The notes beneath the pieces are model-generated. The model made no database searches and had not been told where the DNA came from. It saw nothing but the letters and a program-made list of their open reading frames with translations. Below are positions 53,628-62,729 of a stretch of DNA of 64,000 bases, piece after piece. This DNA is from RGIG4079 sp045646905. GTDB taxonomy: Bacteria > Bacteroidota > Bacteroidia > Bacteroidales > Muribaculaceae. A program made the position numbers and the translations under genes. The DNA is taken from NCBI GenBank assembly GCA_045646905.1, contig JAZRLP010000007.1:13209-77208 (forward strand), in the 5' to 3' direction. Within the stretch, counting starts at the first letter, position 1. Each line of letters opens with the position of its first letter.

Positions 53628-55036
53628 TTTTCTTGTTGTCGTTCTTCTATTATATTTCGCACATAGTCATTGTTAAACCAATAGCAGAATTTTTTTGCCC
53701 AACCTCCATTAGGAGTTGGAACTAAATCGGTTGATTTTTGTGCTTTTGGTCTTACATGAAAATTCTTTTTATCTCTTCCTTTCCACCAATATTCCTCTGA
53801 TATGTGGTCATTAAGGATATTTTCTCTTATATGATTCCAATATTCTTCTGCTAAAGCCAAATCTTCTTGAGGCATTGTCCAAAAGAAGACATCATCTAAT
53901 ATATAATCTCCTTGATTTTTAGTTTGTTCCTTATATACTACAAACATAAATCGGCTTGAGAATAATTCGTAAAGGCGTGATTCAAACCAATCTTCACAAT
54001 CGGCAACCTCAATATAATCTATGTTTTCAAAAGACATTGCTTCTTTGATTGTTCCATTGTGTTGGACTCTAATTGTTTTCATCGTAAGCCCTGCTTTAAT
54101 GAATTCCTCGGATAGGTTAATATTAGAGTATTGATTAGACGAAGCAATCGCATTAGCAATCATTGCAAATTTATTTTTTGGATTATTTGAGAGATTTACT
54201 CCTTTTTCAGCTGCAATTAATTGAAAATTTTGCCCTATATATGGCTTGAAACGATTAAGTAATATTTCATCAAATCCTAGTTCATTGAGTTCTTTTTCGG
54301 AAACGAGTTGATTGGTTGGAATTGTAAAATTTGCGACAGCATTTTGTCCACTATCTAATACATATTGCAAAACTGTACGCATATAAGCCATTTTAAGGCT
54401 AAATGCTCTGCGTGGCGCTCCCTCTGATGAATATGGTTGAGACATAAGGCTATCTCCTTTTTGCCCTTTACGGCAAGCACCAAGATACATTGTATCTCCT
54501 TCCGACAATAAATGAGCCTCGCCACGACGAATTTTTTCAATAATAGTTTCGTAATCTTTGCGTATAATTAGCAAATCTTTCTCGGGAAGTTTCCAAAGTA
54601 CCGAAAAGATAAACTCAAAATCTAATTTATCTGAGCCGATTTTGTGTAAATAAAATATCAGCAACATTAACTGACATTTTAGATAGAAATGCGAGTGCTC
54701 AAAATTCTCATTAACAACCTCGCAATAATTAATCATATTACACACCAATCGCTCTTTAATTAGATAATCATTGTTTTTGGCTAATTTGAGAGGAGTGCAT
54801 TTGAGTTCCATCCCCGCAGATGAAAAATCGGCTTCAGGATTGTTGTTTGTTTCCAATAAAAAATACAAATTCTCCACCATTTGTCCTATGCCGCCTTTCC
54901 CCTCTTTTTTGGAGTATCCGTCATATACAAACTCGCGCAAACTTTTACCTAACAAGCCTTTGCTATACTCATATATGCTTATAGCAGAGGTCTTGTCGTA
55001 GGGAAGTCCTTTGGTGAGTTTATTTGTATTTGTCAT
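53624..55036 (-). CDS. Sau3AI-family type II restriction endonuclease
   Basis: Likely cuts at GATC, judged from the family. The 470 residues contain the MutH/Sau3AI active-site pattern: GIGQMVENLYF (Glu55), then Asp70 and GMELK with Glu77 and Lys79. The C-terminal half is the allosteric MutH-like domain. ATG 55036 is chosen because the other candidate, GTG 55066, lies in a minus-strand -7 box TAACTTTG (55073 to 55066). The gene precedes and overlaps the methylase gene, so the restriction enzyme is encoded first. Confidence 0.9.
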   Translation of the reverse strand: MTNTNKLTKGLPYDKTSAISIYEYSKGLLGKSLREFVYDGYSKKEGKGGIGQMVENLYFLLETNNNPEADFSSAGMELKCTPLKLAKNNDYLIKERLVCNMINYCEVVNENFEHSHFYLKCQLMLLIFYLHKIGSDKLDFEFIFSVLWKLPEKDLLIIRKDYETIIEKIRRGEAHLLSEGDTMYLGACRKGQKGDSLMSQPYSSEGAPRRAFSLKMAYMRTVLQYVLDSGQNAVANFTIPTNQLVSEKELNELGFDEILLNRFKPYIGQNFQLIAAEKGVNLSNNPKNKFAMIANAIASSNQYSNINLSEEFIKAGLTMKTIRVQHNGTIKEAMSFENIDYIEVADCEDWFESRLYELFSSRFMFVVYKEQTKNQGDYILDDVFFWTMPQEDLALAEEYWNHIRENILNDHISEEYWWKGRDKKNFHVRPKAQKSTDLVPTPNGGWAKKFCYWFNNDYVRNIIEERQQEK

Positions 55037-55065
55037 ATTGGTTGGTATGCATGAACATTCTCCCA

Positions 55066-55073
55066 CAAAGTTA
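55066..55073 (-). promoter_or_regulatory. -7 box of the restriction-modification operon
   Basis: TAACTTTG on the minus strand, 29 bases before the endonuclease ATG. Probable sole promoter for the four-gene island down to the terminator at 50098. Confidence 0.55.
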
Positions 55074-55161
55074 TAAAATATTATGCAAAAAAATGAGAGG
55101 GATGGGGTGTTTTTTGAATCTTTTCGTTAGTGGGGTGTGTTTTGTTGTTGAGGGGAAATAA

Positions 55162-55196
55162 TAACAGCACAGCCTTGTGGGCTGTGCTTGTGTTAT
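55162..55196 (-). terminator. Terminator of the sbcDC operon
   Basis: AGCACAGCC pairs with GGCTGTGCT in a compact hairpin, flanked by further partial pairing; on the minus strand TTATTATTT follows. Confidence 0.7.
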
Positions 55197-55241
55197 GAGA
55201 TTGAGTGGAGTGTCGATGTGGGGGGCTCTCGCAGCAAGTCG

Positions 55242-58200
55242 TTATGACACAACTTTTATTTGGCTGCTTGAACTGTTGCCCTCTTGATTTACTTGGATTT
55301 GAACAGGAATGCGCTCTTTGAGTTCTTCGACATGTGAGATAATTCCCACATGGCGCCCTGAACGCGAGTGGAGTGTGCGTAGGGTGTTGATGGCATTACG
55401 GAGTGGTTCGCCACTGAGTGTACCAAATCCTTCATCGATAAACAAAATATTGGTTGAGAGTGTTTGGCCTATGTCGCTGAGTGCCAATGCCAACGAGAGG
55501 GATACAAGGAAACTTTCACCCCCCGAAATAGTGCTTGCCGAACGCGTAACATAACCTTGATAGGCGTCTTCGAGCGAGATGACAAATGTGCCAGGCTCTA
55601 CCTTTAGAGTGTATCGGTCGGTTAATGTCTTCATATAGCTATTGGCCGAAATGATTAGGCTGTTCAATACATAGCTTTGGGCAATTTGCCTAAATTTTTT
55701 GCCGTCGCTACTGCCGACAAGGGCGTTTAATCGTTCCCATTTGTGATATTCTTTCATCTTTTTGTCGGCATCGTCCTTGAGAACACCAATGCGTTTTTTG
55801 TTGTCATCGTTTGCTCTGAGTTCTTGGTTGATGCCACCTTTCTTTTCGCTCAAGGTGTTAATTTGAGCAACAAGGAGTTCGATTTGACTGTTGAGTGATT
55901 CAACGGTGTCGCAATCATCAATTTGAGGTTTGCAAAGTTGATGCTTTTGTAACTCTTTTGTTTTGCTTTCAAATAGAGACTTTTTCGCAACTACATCTTC
56001 GCGACTCTTGCTGAGTCGTTTATTTATTTCATCAATGTCGTTGGCATTGTAGTTACAAAGGATATTGAGTTGTTGAGAATCAATGTCGGTTGCAGCAAAG
56101 AACGAGTCGAGTTGTTGGTTACATTGCGATATTTTTTCCTTCGCTTCATATAGACGCGCGATGGTAGCTGCTGAGTTAGAGTTGATGCTGGTGGCACGAG
56201 AGAGAATGTTTGTGACTTTTTTGCCGTTGGTGGGTTGGAGGTTGCTCCATTGAGGCATTTTGTCGATGATGGTTGAGATGATGCCCTTGAGGTTTTCCAA
56301 GTCAGACTCGGCATTTCGCAACTTGTTTTCCAAATCTTGTTTCTCGGCCGAGCGTTTGCTATACTCGGTAGCCTCGTCGTTGAGTTGACGAGCAAAGGTT
56401 GTTGGGTCGCCTTCCCATTCGTTGTTGAATGGAATGAGACTCTTGGCTTGAGCTACAGCTTCATTAACTTCGATTTGTTTGGTCGAGATGAGTGCTTTGG
56501 CTGTTTCAATGCGATGTTTGCAATCATTTACGCTCTTTTCGGCACTTTGTAACATTTGGGCTGTGGCATCATGCTTGGTTCTAATCTCATTGCACTCTGA
56601 ACGAAGCGTTTTAATTGCCTTTTCGAGTTTCTCTCCATTAGAAATCTCGGTGTTGAGTTTCGCTATGTTTTCAGCAGCAAGTTTTTCCAATGATTCAAGA
56701 GCCGAAAGTGCCGATGAGGTGTCGGCGATATTGATTCCAAAAGTTGTGCATGCCTCTTGGGCTTGACGAGTGGCATCGGCAACAGATGTGTCGTTGTTTA
56801 ACGATTTCAATTCATCGTCATACCTTTTCGATTCGGAGTTTATTTCGGCATCGATTTTATTCTTTTCACCTTCAAGTTTTTGATAATAGAGTTCAGCATC
56901 ATCGGCAGCCTTTTTTACGCCACTAATGAGTTCAGCCAAATCTTCTTCAATTGGAATCTCGGTCTCAATCTTTTGACGGCATACGGGGCAAGTGTCGCCC
57001 ATGTGTAGTTTAGCACGAAGATCTATGGCAAACTTCTCGATGGTGTCGCGTTGTTTGTCGTATTCGGCTTTCTTTTGGTCTCTATCCTCCAACGCTTTTT
57101 GTAGAGGTTGGAGCATAGAGTCGGCCTTGCTTTTCTTTTTGTTTATATTGTCGAGTTGAGTGGCAAGTTTTTGGCGTTGACGTTCTATGTCGGCTTTAAC
57201 TTTGTTGAGGTTGTTGAGGTGTAATTTTGCGGTATTTATGTTGTTTACCTTATCTCTTTCGTTGTCGCGTGTGGCTCTTGCAAGGGGGAGATTGAGCGAT
57301 TCGAGGGCTTTCTCTTGTGTTGCGATTGCTTCCTCTTTTTCCTTTAGAGCATCGGCGATAAGTTTTAATTGGTTTTGCGCCTCGGTTAGAGCCGGAATGA
57401 GTGAAGTGTTGAGATTTTCGTTCTCTTTTGATAACTCACGATTTTTATCTTCAATCATTTTGCGACCGTTGATGATGGAGAGGAGATGTCCTTTGATTGT
57501 TTGGATATTCTCGTATGCGTGGGCTTTATGGCTTTCGGAGGCAAGGAATTTGTTAATTGAGTCGATTCGTTGTTGAATTTCGCTCAATTCTTGTTCTTCT
57601 TTGAGTAACCCATTTAGCAAATCCTCAAATTCGTGAGTTAACGATGAGAGTTGTTCCTCGTTCTCGGCTTGGGCTTTTTGGCTCTTTTTCTTTTCGGCCA
57701 ACCAGTTGCGAGCTTCAAAAGTGGCATTCCAGTCGGCAACGAGTTGCTCTTTTCGTTTGAATTCGTCGCTATTGGTGACTTCAGTGGCTTGTTTTAGATT
57801 GGCCTCGGCGTTGGCTATTTGTTGTGCAAGGTCTTTGTTTTTGTTAAGCCATTCGCGTTTGACGATGTTGTCGTTGTGAGCCTTTTGAGCCGTTTCTAAA
57901 TCAGTATCAATCTCTTTCAGACTCTCATTGCGAGCCGATATTTCATCATCGGAGAGAAGTTTTATCCCTTCGATGAGTTGCTTTGCATTTTCCCATTCGC
58001 GTTTTTTCTCTCCAGTGATAACAGCTGTTTTGGCTCCAATTTTGGAGTAAATATCAACCCCTGTAATCTTTTCAAGGATTGAGGCTTTCTCGTCGTTGTT
58101 GCTATTTAAGAAACGAGTGAATTCGCCTTGAGCTAGCATTGTTGTGCGAGAAAATTGGTTGAAATCGAGCCCTATTGCTCGTGCAATTTCTGCTTCAATT

Positions 58201-58628
58201 TCTTTGTCATTGGAGAGGATGTTGCCGCTAGAGAGGTTTTTGAGAGTCCAATCTTTATGTTGGATAGTGCCATCAGCCTTATTATGAGCTCGATGGACAC
58301 TCCAAGTCGCTTTATAAGGGACATCGTTGCTGCCGATAAAGGTGAGTTCGACAAAAGCCTCACCTGTGTTTCGGCGCATGAGTTGACGAGGGTCTTTTAT
58401 TGTCATCTTGCTATTTTCGGAGGTATGACCTTGCATACTCGTGCCATGAAATCGAGGAGTATTGGCAAAAAGGGCAAGGCAAATTGCGTCGAGGATGGTA
58501 GATTTCCCCGAACCGGTTTTGCCTGTGATTAAGAATACCTCACTGTCGGCCAATGGTTGTGCGTCAAAGTCGATAACAGCATCTTCGATTGATGCGATGT
58601 TGTGTATTGTAAGTTTTTGAAATTTCAT
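55242..58628 (-). CDS. sbcC: SbcC, ATPase subunit of the SbcCD nuclease
   Basis: Rad50-like ATPase that works with SbcD to process DNA ends and hairpins. The 1128 residues start with Walker A GKTGSGKST (36-44). Two long coiled coils follow around the zinc hook CPVC (about residue 546). The C-terminal ATPase half contains the signature SGGESFLVSLSLALALSDI and Walker B ILFIDEGFGTLSG. It starts 17 bases after sbcD. A sequence-based housekeeping role, although SbcCD also degrades foreign DNA. Confidence 0.96.
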   Translation of the reverse strand: MKFQKLTIHNIASIEDAVIDFDAQPLADSEVFLITGKTGSGKSTILDAICLALFANTPRFHGTSMQGHTSENSKMTIKDPRQLMRRNTGEAFVELTFIGSNDVPYKATWSVHRAHNKADGTIQHKDWTLKNLSSGNILSNDKEIEAEIARAIGLDFNQFSRTTMLAQGEFTRFLNSNNDEKASILEKITGVDIYSKIGAKTAVITGEKKREWENAKQLIEGIKLLSDDEISARNESLKEIDTDLETAQKAHNDNIVKREWLNKNKDLAQQIANAEANLKQATEVTNSDEFKRKEQLVADWNATFEARNWLAEKKKSQKAQAENEEQLSSLTHEFEDLLNGLLKEEQELSEIQQRIDSINKFLASESHKAHAYENIQTIKGHLLSIINGRKMIEDKNRELSKENENLNTSLIPALTEAQNQLKLIADALKEKEEAIATQEKALESLNLPLARATRDNERDKVNNINTAKLHLNNLNKVKADIERQRQKLATQLDNINKKKSKADSMLQPLQKALEDRDQKKAEYDKQRDTIEKFAIDLRAKLHMGDTCPVCRQKIETEIPIEEDLAELISGVKKAADDAELYYQKLEGEKNKIDAEINSESKRYDDELKSLNNDTSVADATRQAQEACTTFGINIADTSSALSALESLEKLAAENIAKLNTEISNGEKLEKAIKTLRSECNEIRTKHDATAQMLQSAEKSVNDCKHRIETAKALISTKQIEVNEAVAQAKSLIPFNNEWEGDPTTFARQLNDEATEYSKRSAEKQDLENKLRNAESDLENLKGIISTIIDKMPQWSNLQPTNGKKVTNILSRATSINSNSAATIARLYEAKEKISQCNQQLDSFFAATDIDSQQLNILCNYNANDIDEINKRLSKSREDVVAKKSLFESKTKELQKHQLCKPQIDDCDTVESLNSQIELLVAQINTLSEKKGGINQELRANDDNKKRIGVLKDDADKKMKEYHKWERLNALVGSSDGKKFRQIAQSYVLNSLIISANSYMKTLTDRYTLKVEPGTFVISLEDAYQGYVTRSASTISGGESFLVSLSLALALSDIGQTLSTNILFIDEGFGTLSGEPLRNAINTLRTLHSRSGRHVGIISHVEELKERIPVQIQVNQEGNSSSSQIKVVS

Positions 58629-58645
58629 AGTCGATCCCTCCTTAA

Positions 58646-59812
58646 TTATTTGTTGCGTGTTTCTTCGTTTATGATTCTAATTACTTCGTTGAAAAGGTCT
58701 TTCATTTCATCGTCAAATGTACGATTTATATCATTGGCATAGCGCATTGCAATGTCGAGTGGAGACTCGGCTTGAAATTCTTGAATCGAAAGGGTTTTTG
58801 CTTCGGTCTTCTCTCTTTCTTTGCGTTTGGCGTTGATGATGCAAAATTTGCACTCTTTGCTATTGGCAATTGAGCGAGCCTCATCGTTGGCGTTTGGTGG
58901 GAGTATATCGTCCACCTCAACATTGAGGCGTATATAGGCCGCGATGTCGTTGGGGTAATCGGCGAAGAGTTTTTTCGCCTCTTCCCACGATGCCAATCCC
59001 TCGGTGGGGAGTGTAACCAAGGGGTGAATGTTTTTGATTCCGATTTCTTTTACGGTTGGTTGCTCGCCATGTGCTCCTATCTCAACAAGACTCACTGTGT
59101 GGCTATAGTTCTCGTCGAAACTTACTGCGATAGGAGTGCCACTATATCGCACATTATGCTTGCCTGTGTGGACAAATTGTGCGTGATGAATATGTCCAAG
59201 TGCAAGGTAGTCATAGCCTTCGCCCATTTGCTTGATGTCGATAGAGTCGATGCCGCCAATTGTGTTTTCGCTTGTGTTTTCGTGCCCTGTGAAATCACAG
59301 CCTTTTACGGTGGTGTGGGCAGTCATTACAACTGGTAGATTTTCGCTATTCATCTCGGCTACAGCATCGAGGAGTTGTTGGAAAAATCTGTCGGGAATAT
59401 TTCGTTCGTATGTGTAAGGAACAGCTACGACATATCCTTTGCCAGGAATTGAGATGATGTGGTCGTTTATATTGTCCCTTGAAAGATTGCCTATGGCGTA
59501 AATTTTGCTATCTCGCCATGGGGTGCGGAAAATTTCGTGTTTCGAACCGCTGTCATGGTTGCCAGCTGTAGCCACGATTGTCATATCGGGGTGGGCTTTA
59601 TGAATTGCGTCAATGGCATCAACAAACATTCTTATCACCGAAGACGATGGTTGCGAAGTGTGATAGATGTCGCCTGCTAATAAAAATAAATCGGGCTTGT
59701 GTTTTTCGACGATTTCAACCATTTGGCGGAGCATGTCTTTTTGCTCTTCTTCTCGGTCATAACTGTAAAGGGTGTGGCCTAAATGCCAGTCGCTGGTGTG
59801 AAGAATTTTCAT
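58646..59812 (-). CDS. sbcD: SbcD, nuclease subunit of the SbcCD complex
   Basis: Mre11-like metallophosphoesterase of 388 residues. Metal-binding motifs are TSDWHLGH (Asp8, His10), LLAGDIYH, TAGNHD and later MTAHTTVKG and ALGHIHHAQ. Makes single- and double-strand cuts at hairpins and blocked ends. First gene of the sbcD-sbcC operon; a minus-strand -7 box TATCTTTG lies at 59850-59857, 37 bases upstream of the ATG. Confidence 0.96.
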   Translation of the reverse strand: MKILHTSDWHLGHTLYSYDREEEQKDMLRQMVEIVEKHKPDLFLLAGDIYHTSQPSSSVIRMFVDAIDAIHKAHPDMTIVATAGNHDSGSKHEIFRTPWRDSKIYAIGNLSRDNINDHIISIPGKGYVVAVPYTYERNIPDRFFQQLLDAVAEMNSENLPVVMTAHTTVKGCDFTGHENTSENTIGGIDSIDIKQMGEGYDYLALGHIHHAQFVHTGKHNVRYSGTPIAVSFDENYSHTVSLVEIGAHGEQPTVKEIGIKNIHPLVTLPTEGLASWEEAKKLFADYPNDIAAYIRLNVEVDDILPPNANDEARSIANSKECKFCIINAKRKEREKTEAKTLSIQEFQAESPLDIAMRYANDINRTFDDEMKDLFNEVIRIINEETRNK

Positions 59813-59940
59813 AAGCTTAGAATTAAAAGATTAATGTTGTGATTTTATGCAAAGATATGAAAAAAAATTGAGATATGCAAGCTCTGTAGGTGGAAACTGT
59901 GTTATGTATGCGTTCTCTGTGAATCCCTTGGTTGAAAAAT

Positions 59941-59969
59941 AAAATAGCACTTCAATCGAGTGCTATTTT
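59941..59969. terminator. Bidirectional terminator
   Basis: Perfect 11-pair stem AAAATAGCACT with AGTGCTATTTT, flanked by A and T runs on both sides. It isolates the DUF3791 module from sbcDC, though no gene converges on it from either side in the present layout. Confidence 0.75.
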
Positions 59970-60128
59970 TTATTATTATGTGATTTTTACATTTGAATAG
60001 TGAAAACAAAATTGAATCTTAGGTGTTATATATAATATTGGGGAATTTTCGTCGTAGTGGAAATTAATGATGATGTGGTATTAAGTGAAAATAGAATATA
60101 TAAGTGCATCATTTTTAGAAAAATGTAT

Positions 60129-60136
60129 TATCTTTG
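60129..60136 (+). promoter_or_regulatory. -7 box of the DUF3791-DUF3990 operon
   Basis: TATCTTTG, 26 bases before the first ATG. The spacing gives a leader of about 20 bases. Confidence 0.6.
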
Positions 60137-60162
60137 CAGTATAATGCTTTAGGTATAACTAT

Positions 60163-60384
60163 ATGAAACACAACATTCGAGATATAATAGAGTACATAAT
60201 TGCTTTAGTAAATGAATTCGCTAAACGATTTGGCTTGACTGAAAATCAAGCTTACAGATATCTTCGTATGTATAAGGGGGTTGATTTCGTTGAGCAGAAT
60301 TATGGAATTATCCATACCCTTGATTTTTATGAGGCGGTGGATAGTGTAGCCATCTATTGTCGTAAAAAAGGAGGACAGTTATGA
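60163..60384 (+). CDS. DUF3791 protein, possible antitoxin
   Basis: The 73 residues have the DUF3791 pattern (LVNEFAKRFGLTENQAYRYLRMYKGVDFVEQNYGIIHTLDFYEAVDSVAIYC). It is regularly encoded next to DUF3990 and thought to act as its partner; an antitoxin role is inferred. The stop overlaps the DUF3990 start by 4 bases (ATGA), so the two are translationally coupled. Confidence 0.85.
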   Translation: MKHNIRDIIEYIIALVNEFAKRFGLTENQAYRYLRMYKGVDFVEQNYGIIHTLDFYEAVDSVAIYCRKKGGQL

Positions 60385-60848
60385 TATTGTATCACGGATC
60401 AAATATGGATATTGACAAGATAGATTTAGAAATGTCAAAGCCTAATAAGGATTTTGGTAAAGGCTTTTATTTGTCGGAGAGAGAAGAGCAAGCTATGGAA
60501 ATGGCAAATTTTAAATCGGTCTTGTTGGGTGGTGAACCTATTGTAACAACGTTTGAGTTTGATGTTGAAATGCTGAAAAACTCGAACCTCCGTGTAAAAG
60601 TGTTTAAAGAATATTCTGAAGAGTGGGCTGATTTTGTGTTTGCAAATAGAGAGGGGCATGAAGTAGAACAATATGATATAGTTTATGGTCCGATAGCTAA
60701 TGATAAAGTGGGTTTGCAGATTCGCAAACTCAAAGATGGTTCTATTGATAAAACTGAGTTCCTCAATAGACTAAAATATATGAAGGGAATTACATTCCAA
60801 TACTATTTTGGAACGGAAAAGTCTATTAAATATCTTTCAAGGCTATGA
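60381..60848 (+). CDS. DUF3990 protein, ADP-ribosyltransferase-like, possible toxin
   Basis: The 155 residues begin with LYHGSNMDIDKIDL and KDFGKGFYLSEREEQAMEMA, then VYGPIANDKVG. These suit DUF3990, which Pfam places with ADP-ribosyltransferases: His in YHGS, Tyr/Ser in GFYLS and an acidic residue in the last conserved loop. It would modify a cellular target with ADP-ribose from NAD (inference). Both neighbours overlap it by 4 bases, so three proteins are made from one coupled message. Confidence 0.85.
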   Translation: MILYHGSNMDIDKIDLEMSKPNKDFGKGFYLSEREEQAMEMANFKSVLLGGEPIVTTFEFDVEMLKNSNLRVKVFKEYSEEWADFVFANREGHEVEQYDIVYGPIANDKVGLQIRKLKDGSIDKTEFLNRLKYMKGITFQYYFGTEKSIKYLSRL

Positions 60849-61069
60849 CAAATGCTGATTTTAATTACATGAAAGAGGCTTTGGCCACCGATTTAGCAGA
60901 ATTCCTTGCTAATGATTTTGACATGACTGTTCTCGAAGCTCTTGATGCGTTATATGGCTCTGAAACATATGCCAAATTATGTAATCCAAATACTGGTCTT
61001 TACTTCCAAAGTTCGCAATATGTATATTCGTATTTGAAGACCGAGCTACTTACTGCAAAGATGTGCTAA
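60845..61069 (+). CDS. Small helical protein coupled to DUF3990
   Basis: The 74 residues are helical and acidic (MKEALATDLAEFLANDFDMTVLEALDALYGSETYAKLC), then NTGLYFQSSQYVYSYLKTEL. It resembles DUF3791 in size and final pattern and may be a second antitoxin-like member. Start overlaps the DUF3990 stop by 4 bases. No named family assigned. Confidence 0.75.
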   Translation: MTNADFNYMKEALATDLAEFLANDFDMTVLEALDALYGSETYAKLCNPNTGLYFQSSQYVYSYLKTELLTAKMC

Positions 61070-61088
61070 ATTAAATGTAGACCATTAT

Positions 61089-61622
61089 ATGGGTGTTGAA
61101 AACCTTAACTATAGGGAAATAGGTAGTTTTAGTGTTAACGGCAGAAAAGAACAAACTATATTGTCGGTGATATTTTTACTGATAGCTGGCATTGGCTCTG
61201 GTTTGCTGTCTTTGTCAAAGGTTTATGTTCATAATACTATCCCTGTTTTTGTAATAATACTATCGGTAATTGGCTTTATTGTAGTTCATGAATTGGTACA
61301 TCTCATTTTTATATCAATCTTTTCGAAAGGAAAAATAAAAGTAAGAATAAAAATTCCGACAATTGCAGTTGGCAGTGAGGCATATTTTGATAAAATTCAA
61401 TATGTCATTATCGCATTAGCTCCTGTCATTGTTCTGGGATTAATAAATCTACTTTGTTTGTTGATGCTTGATGATAAATTCATATATGCCATACTGCTAA
61501 TATTGAATCTTGCAACTGCAAGCGGAGATTATATTCTCGTTTATAATGCATTGAAACAAAGTGAAAATTCATATTTTGTAGATACGGCAGAGGAAACAAA
61601 GGTTTATATGCAAGGATATTAA
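61089..61622 (+). CDS. DUF3267 membrane metalloprotease-like protein
   Basis: The 177 residues have about four hydrophobic helices (about 24-45, 50-78, 103-125 and 128-147). An HELVHL motif (HExxH type) lies in the second helix, and SGDYI near residue 156 may supply the third ligand, as in intramembrane zinc proteases of the DUF3267 type. It starts 19 bases after the DUF3990 module on the same strand, so it may be cotranscribed with it. Role unknown. Confidence 0.75.
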   Translation: MGVENLNYREIGSFSVNGRKEQTILSVIFLLIAGIGSGLLSLSKVYVHNTIPVFVIILSVIGFIVVHELVHLIFISIFSKGKIKVRIKIPTIAVGSEAYFDKIQYVIIALAPVIVLGLINLLCLLMLDDKFIYAILLILNLATASGDYILVYNALKQSENSYFVDTAEETKVYMQGY

Positions 61623-61712
61623 TTCTATAATTGTCATATTTTTATTATGTTAATAGTTCAATGTAGCTTCTAAAAAAATCTTTAATATATTTCATTGTTA
61701 AATAAGTCCCCG

Positions 61713-61720
61713 TAACTTTG
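61713..61720 (+). promoter_or_regulatory. -7 box upstream of the ICMT-like gene
   Basis: TAACTTTG, 31 bases before the ATG at 61752. Confidence 0.5.
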
Positions 61721-61751
61721 TGGGTAAATAAACACTAAAAGCCGTAGTATT

Positions 61752-62555
61752 ATGTTTTACTTGTTGATCTTTTTAATTGTATCGTTTATCGTGTCATCGG
61801 TAGGTTGGTTCTACTTTATCTACTTTTTTAGTATCGGTTATGGGTTGTCAATCTCGGCACTTTCGGTTGCTACGGTGGAGATGTATTGGAGTGAGATGAC
61901 TCTCCCGGTGGCAATATTGTGTGGAGTGTTGTTTGTTTACGGCATTCGTCTTGCATTGTATCTCTTTATTCGTGAGCGCAAGTCGGCGTCGTATAAGAAA
62001 ATTCTATATCAACCCGAAAATACAGCGCGCAAACCTATATTCGTAATGTTTATGATATGGATTTCGTGTGCATTGCTTTATGTGGGACAGATGAGTCCTG
62101 CAGCATTTTATCTCGACAACCTCAAAGAGGGATTGGCTGTGAATGAAGTGTGGGCATGGATTGGCGCAGTATTGGCAACATTGGGCGTACTAATCGAAAT
62201 GGTTGCCGATGCACAAAAGAGTGCTGCAAAGAAAGTGAATCCACATCGTTATGTTGATACAGGATTGTATCGCATTGTGCGTTGCCCCAACTATTTTGGC
62301 GAGGTGTTGATGTGGACCGGTAGTTTTGTGATATGTTTTGGTGCATGTTGTAGCGTGTGGCAATGGGTTATCGCATTGTTGGGCTATATCGGCATTGTGT
62401 ATGTGATGTTTAGTGGAGCTCGACGCCTCGAACTACGCCAAACTGAGGTGTATGGCTCTATCCCCGAATTCCAAGCCTATATCAAGCGTACACCACTTAT
62501 TCTCCCCTTTGTGCCCATCTACAGCGTAGCCCGCCACACTTGGCTCAAAGGATAA
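61752..62555 (+). CDS. DUF1295/ICMT-like membrane protein
   Basis: The 267 residues have about six helices. Near the C-terminus, NPHRYVDTGLYRIVRCPNYFGEVLMWTGSFV and then ARRLELRQTEVYGSIPEFQAYIKRTPLILPFVP form the shared signature of DUF1295, 3-oxo-5-alpha-steroid 4-dehydrogenase-like and isoprenylcysteine methyltransferase membrane enzymes. A reductase or methyltransferase acting on a lipid-like substrate is likely, but the exact reaction cannot be read. It stands alone, ended by a strong terminator. Confidence 0.85.
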   Translation: MFYLLIFLIVSFIVSSVGWFYFIYFFSIGYGLSISALSVATVEMYWSEMTLPVAILCGVLFVYGIRLALYLFIRERKSASYKKILYQPENTARKPIFVMFMIWISCALLYVGQMSPAAFYLDNLKEGLAVNEVWAWIGAVLATLGVLIEMVADAQKSAAKKVNPHRYVDTGLYRIVRCPNYFGEVLMWTGSFVICFGACCSVWQWVIALLGYIGIVYVMFSGARRLELRQTEVYGSIPEFQAYIKRTPLILPFVPIYSVARHTWLKG

Positions 62556-62580
62556 ATCAAGGACACACCTGAATATATAA

Positions 62581-62611
62581 ATAAGGATGCCACATCAGTG
62601 AGCATCCTTAT
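62581..62611 (+). terminator. Terminator after the ICMT-like gene
   Basis: Ten-pair perfect stem ATAAGGATGC with GCATCCTTAT and TTTTGTG downstream. Confidence 0.85.
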
Positions 62612-62658
62612 TTTTGTGTATCAATAATAGCCGAAATTTATCAAAAAGTTGCGAAAAA

Positions 62659-62701
62659 GGTTGTAAGAATACAACCATATTAAAAACATTTTGTATATTT
62701 G
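62659..62701 (+). promoter_or_regulatory. fic promoter with upstream palindrome
   Basis: GGTTGTA-AGAA-TACAACC (62659-62676) is a perfect 7+7 palindrome with a 4-base centre, 17 bases upstream of the -7 box TATATTTG (62694-62701). The fic ATG is 28 bases further on. The position overlaps the -33 region, so it could be an operator. Confidence 0.5.
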
Positions 62702-62729
62702 CGGTGCGTAATGACAAATAAGAGATTAT

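Larger units (their letters stand above)
59813..60162. other. Intergenic region between sbcD and the DUF3791 module
   Basis: 350 bases. It holds the sbcD promoter (59850-59857), a bidirectional terminator (59939-59971) and the -7 box of the DUF3791 operon (60129-60136). Nothing else seen. Confidence 0.7.

Noticed and set aside
55037..55066. GTG start at 55066 for the restriction enzyme
   Set aside because: That codon overlaps the TAACTTTG promoter box, so it would not be on the mRNA. ATG 55036 gives the natural start.
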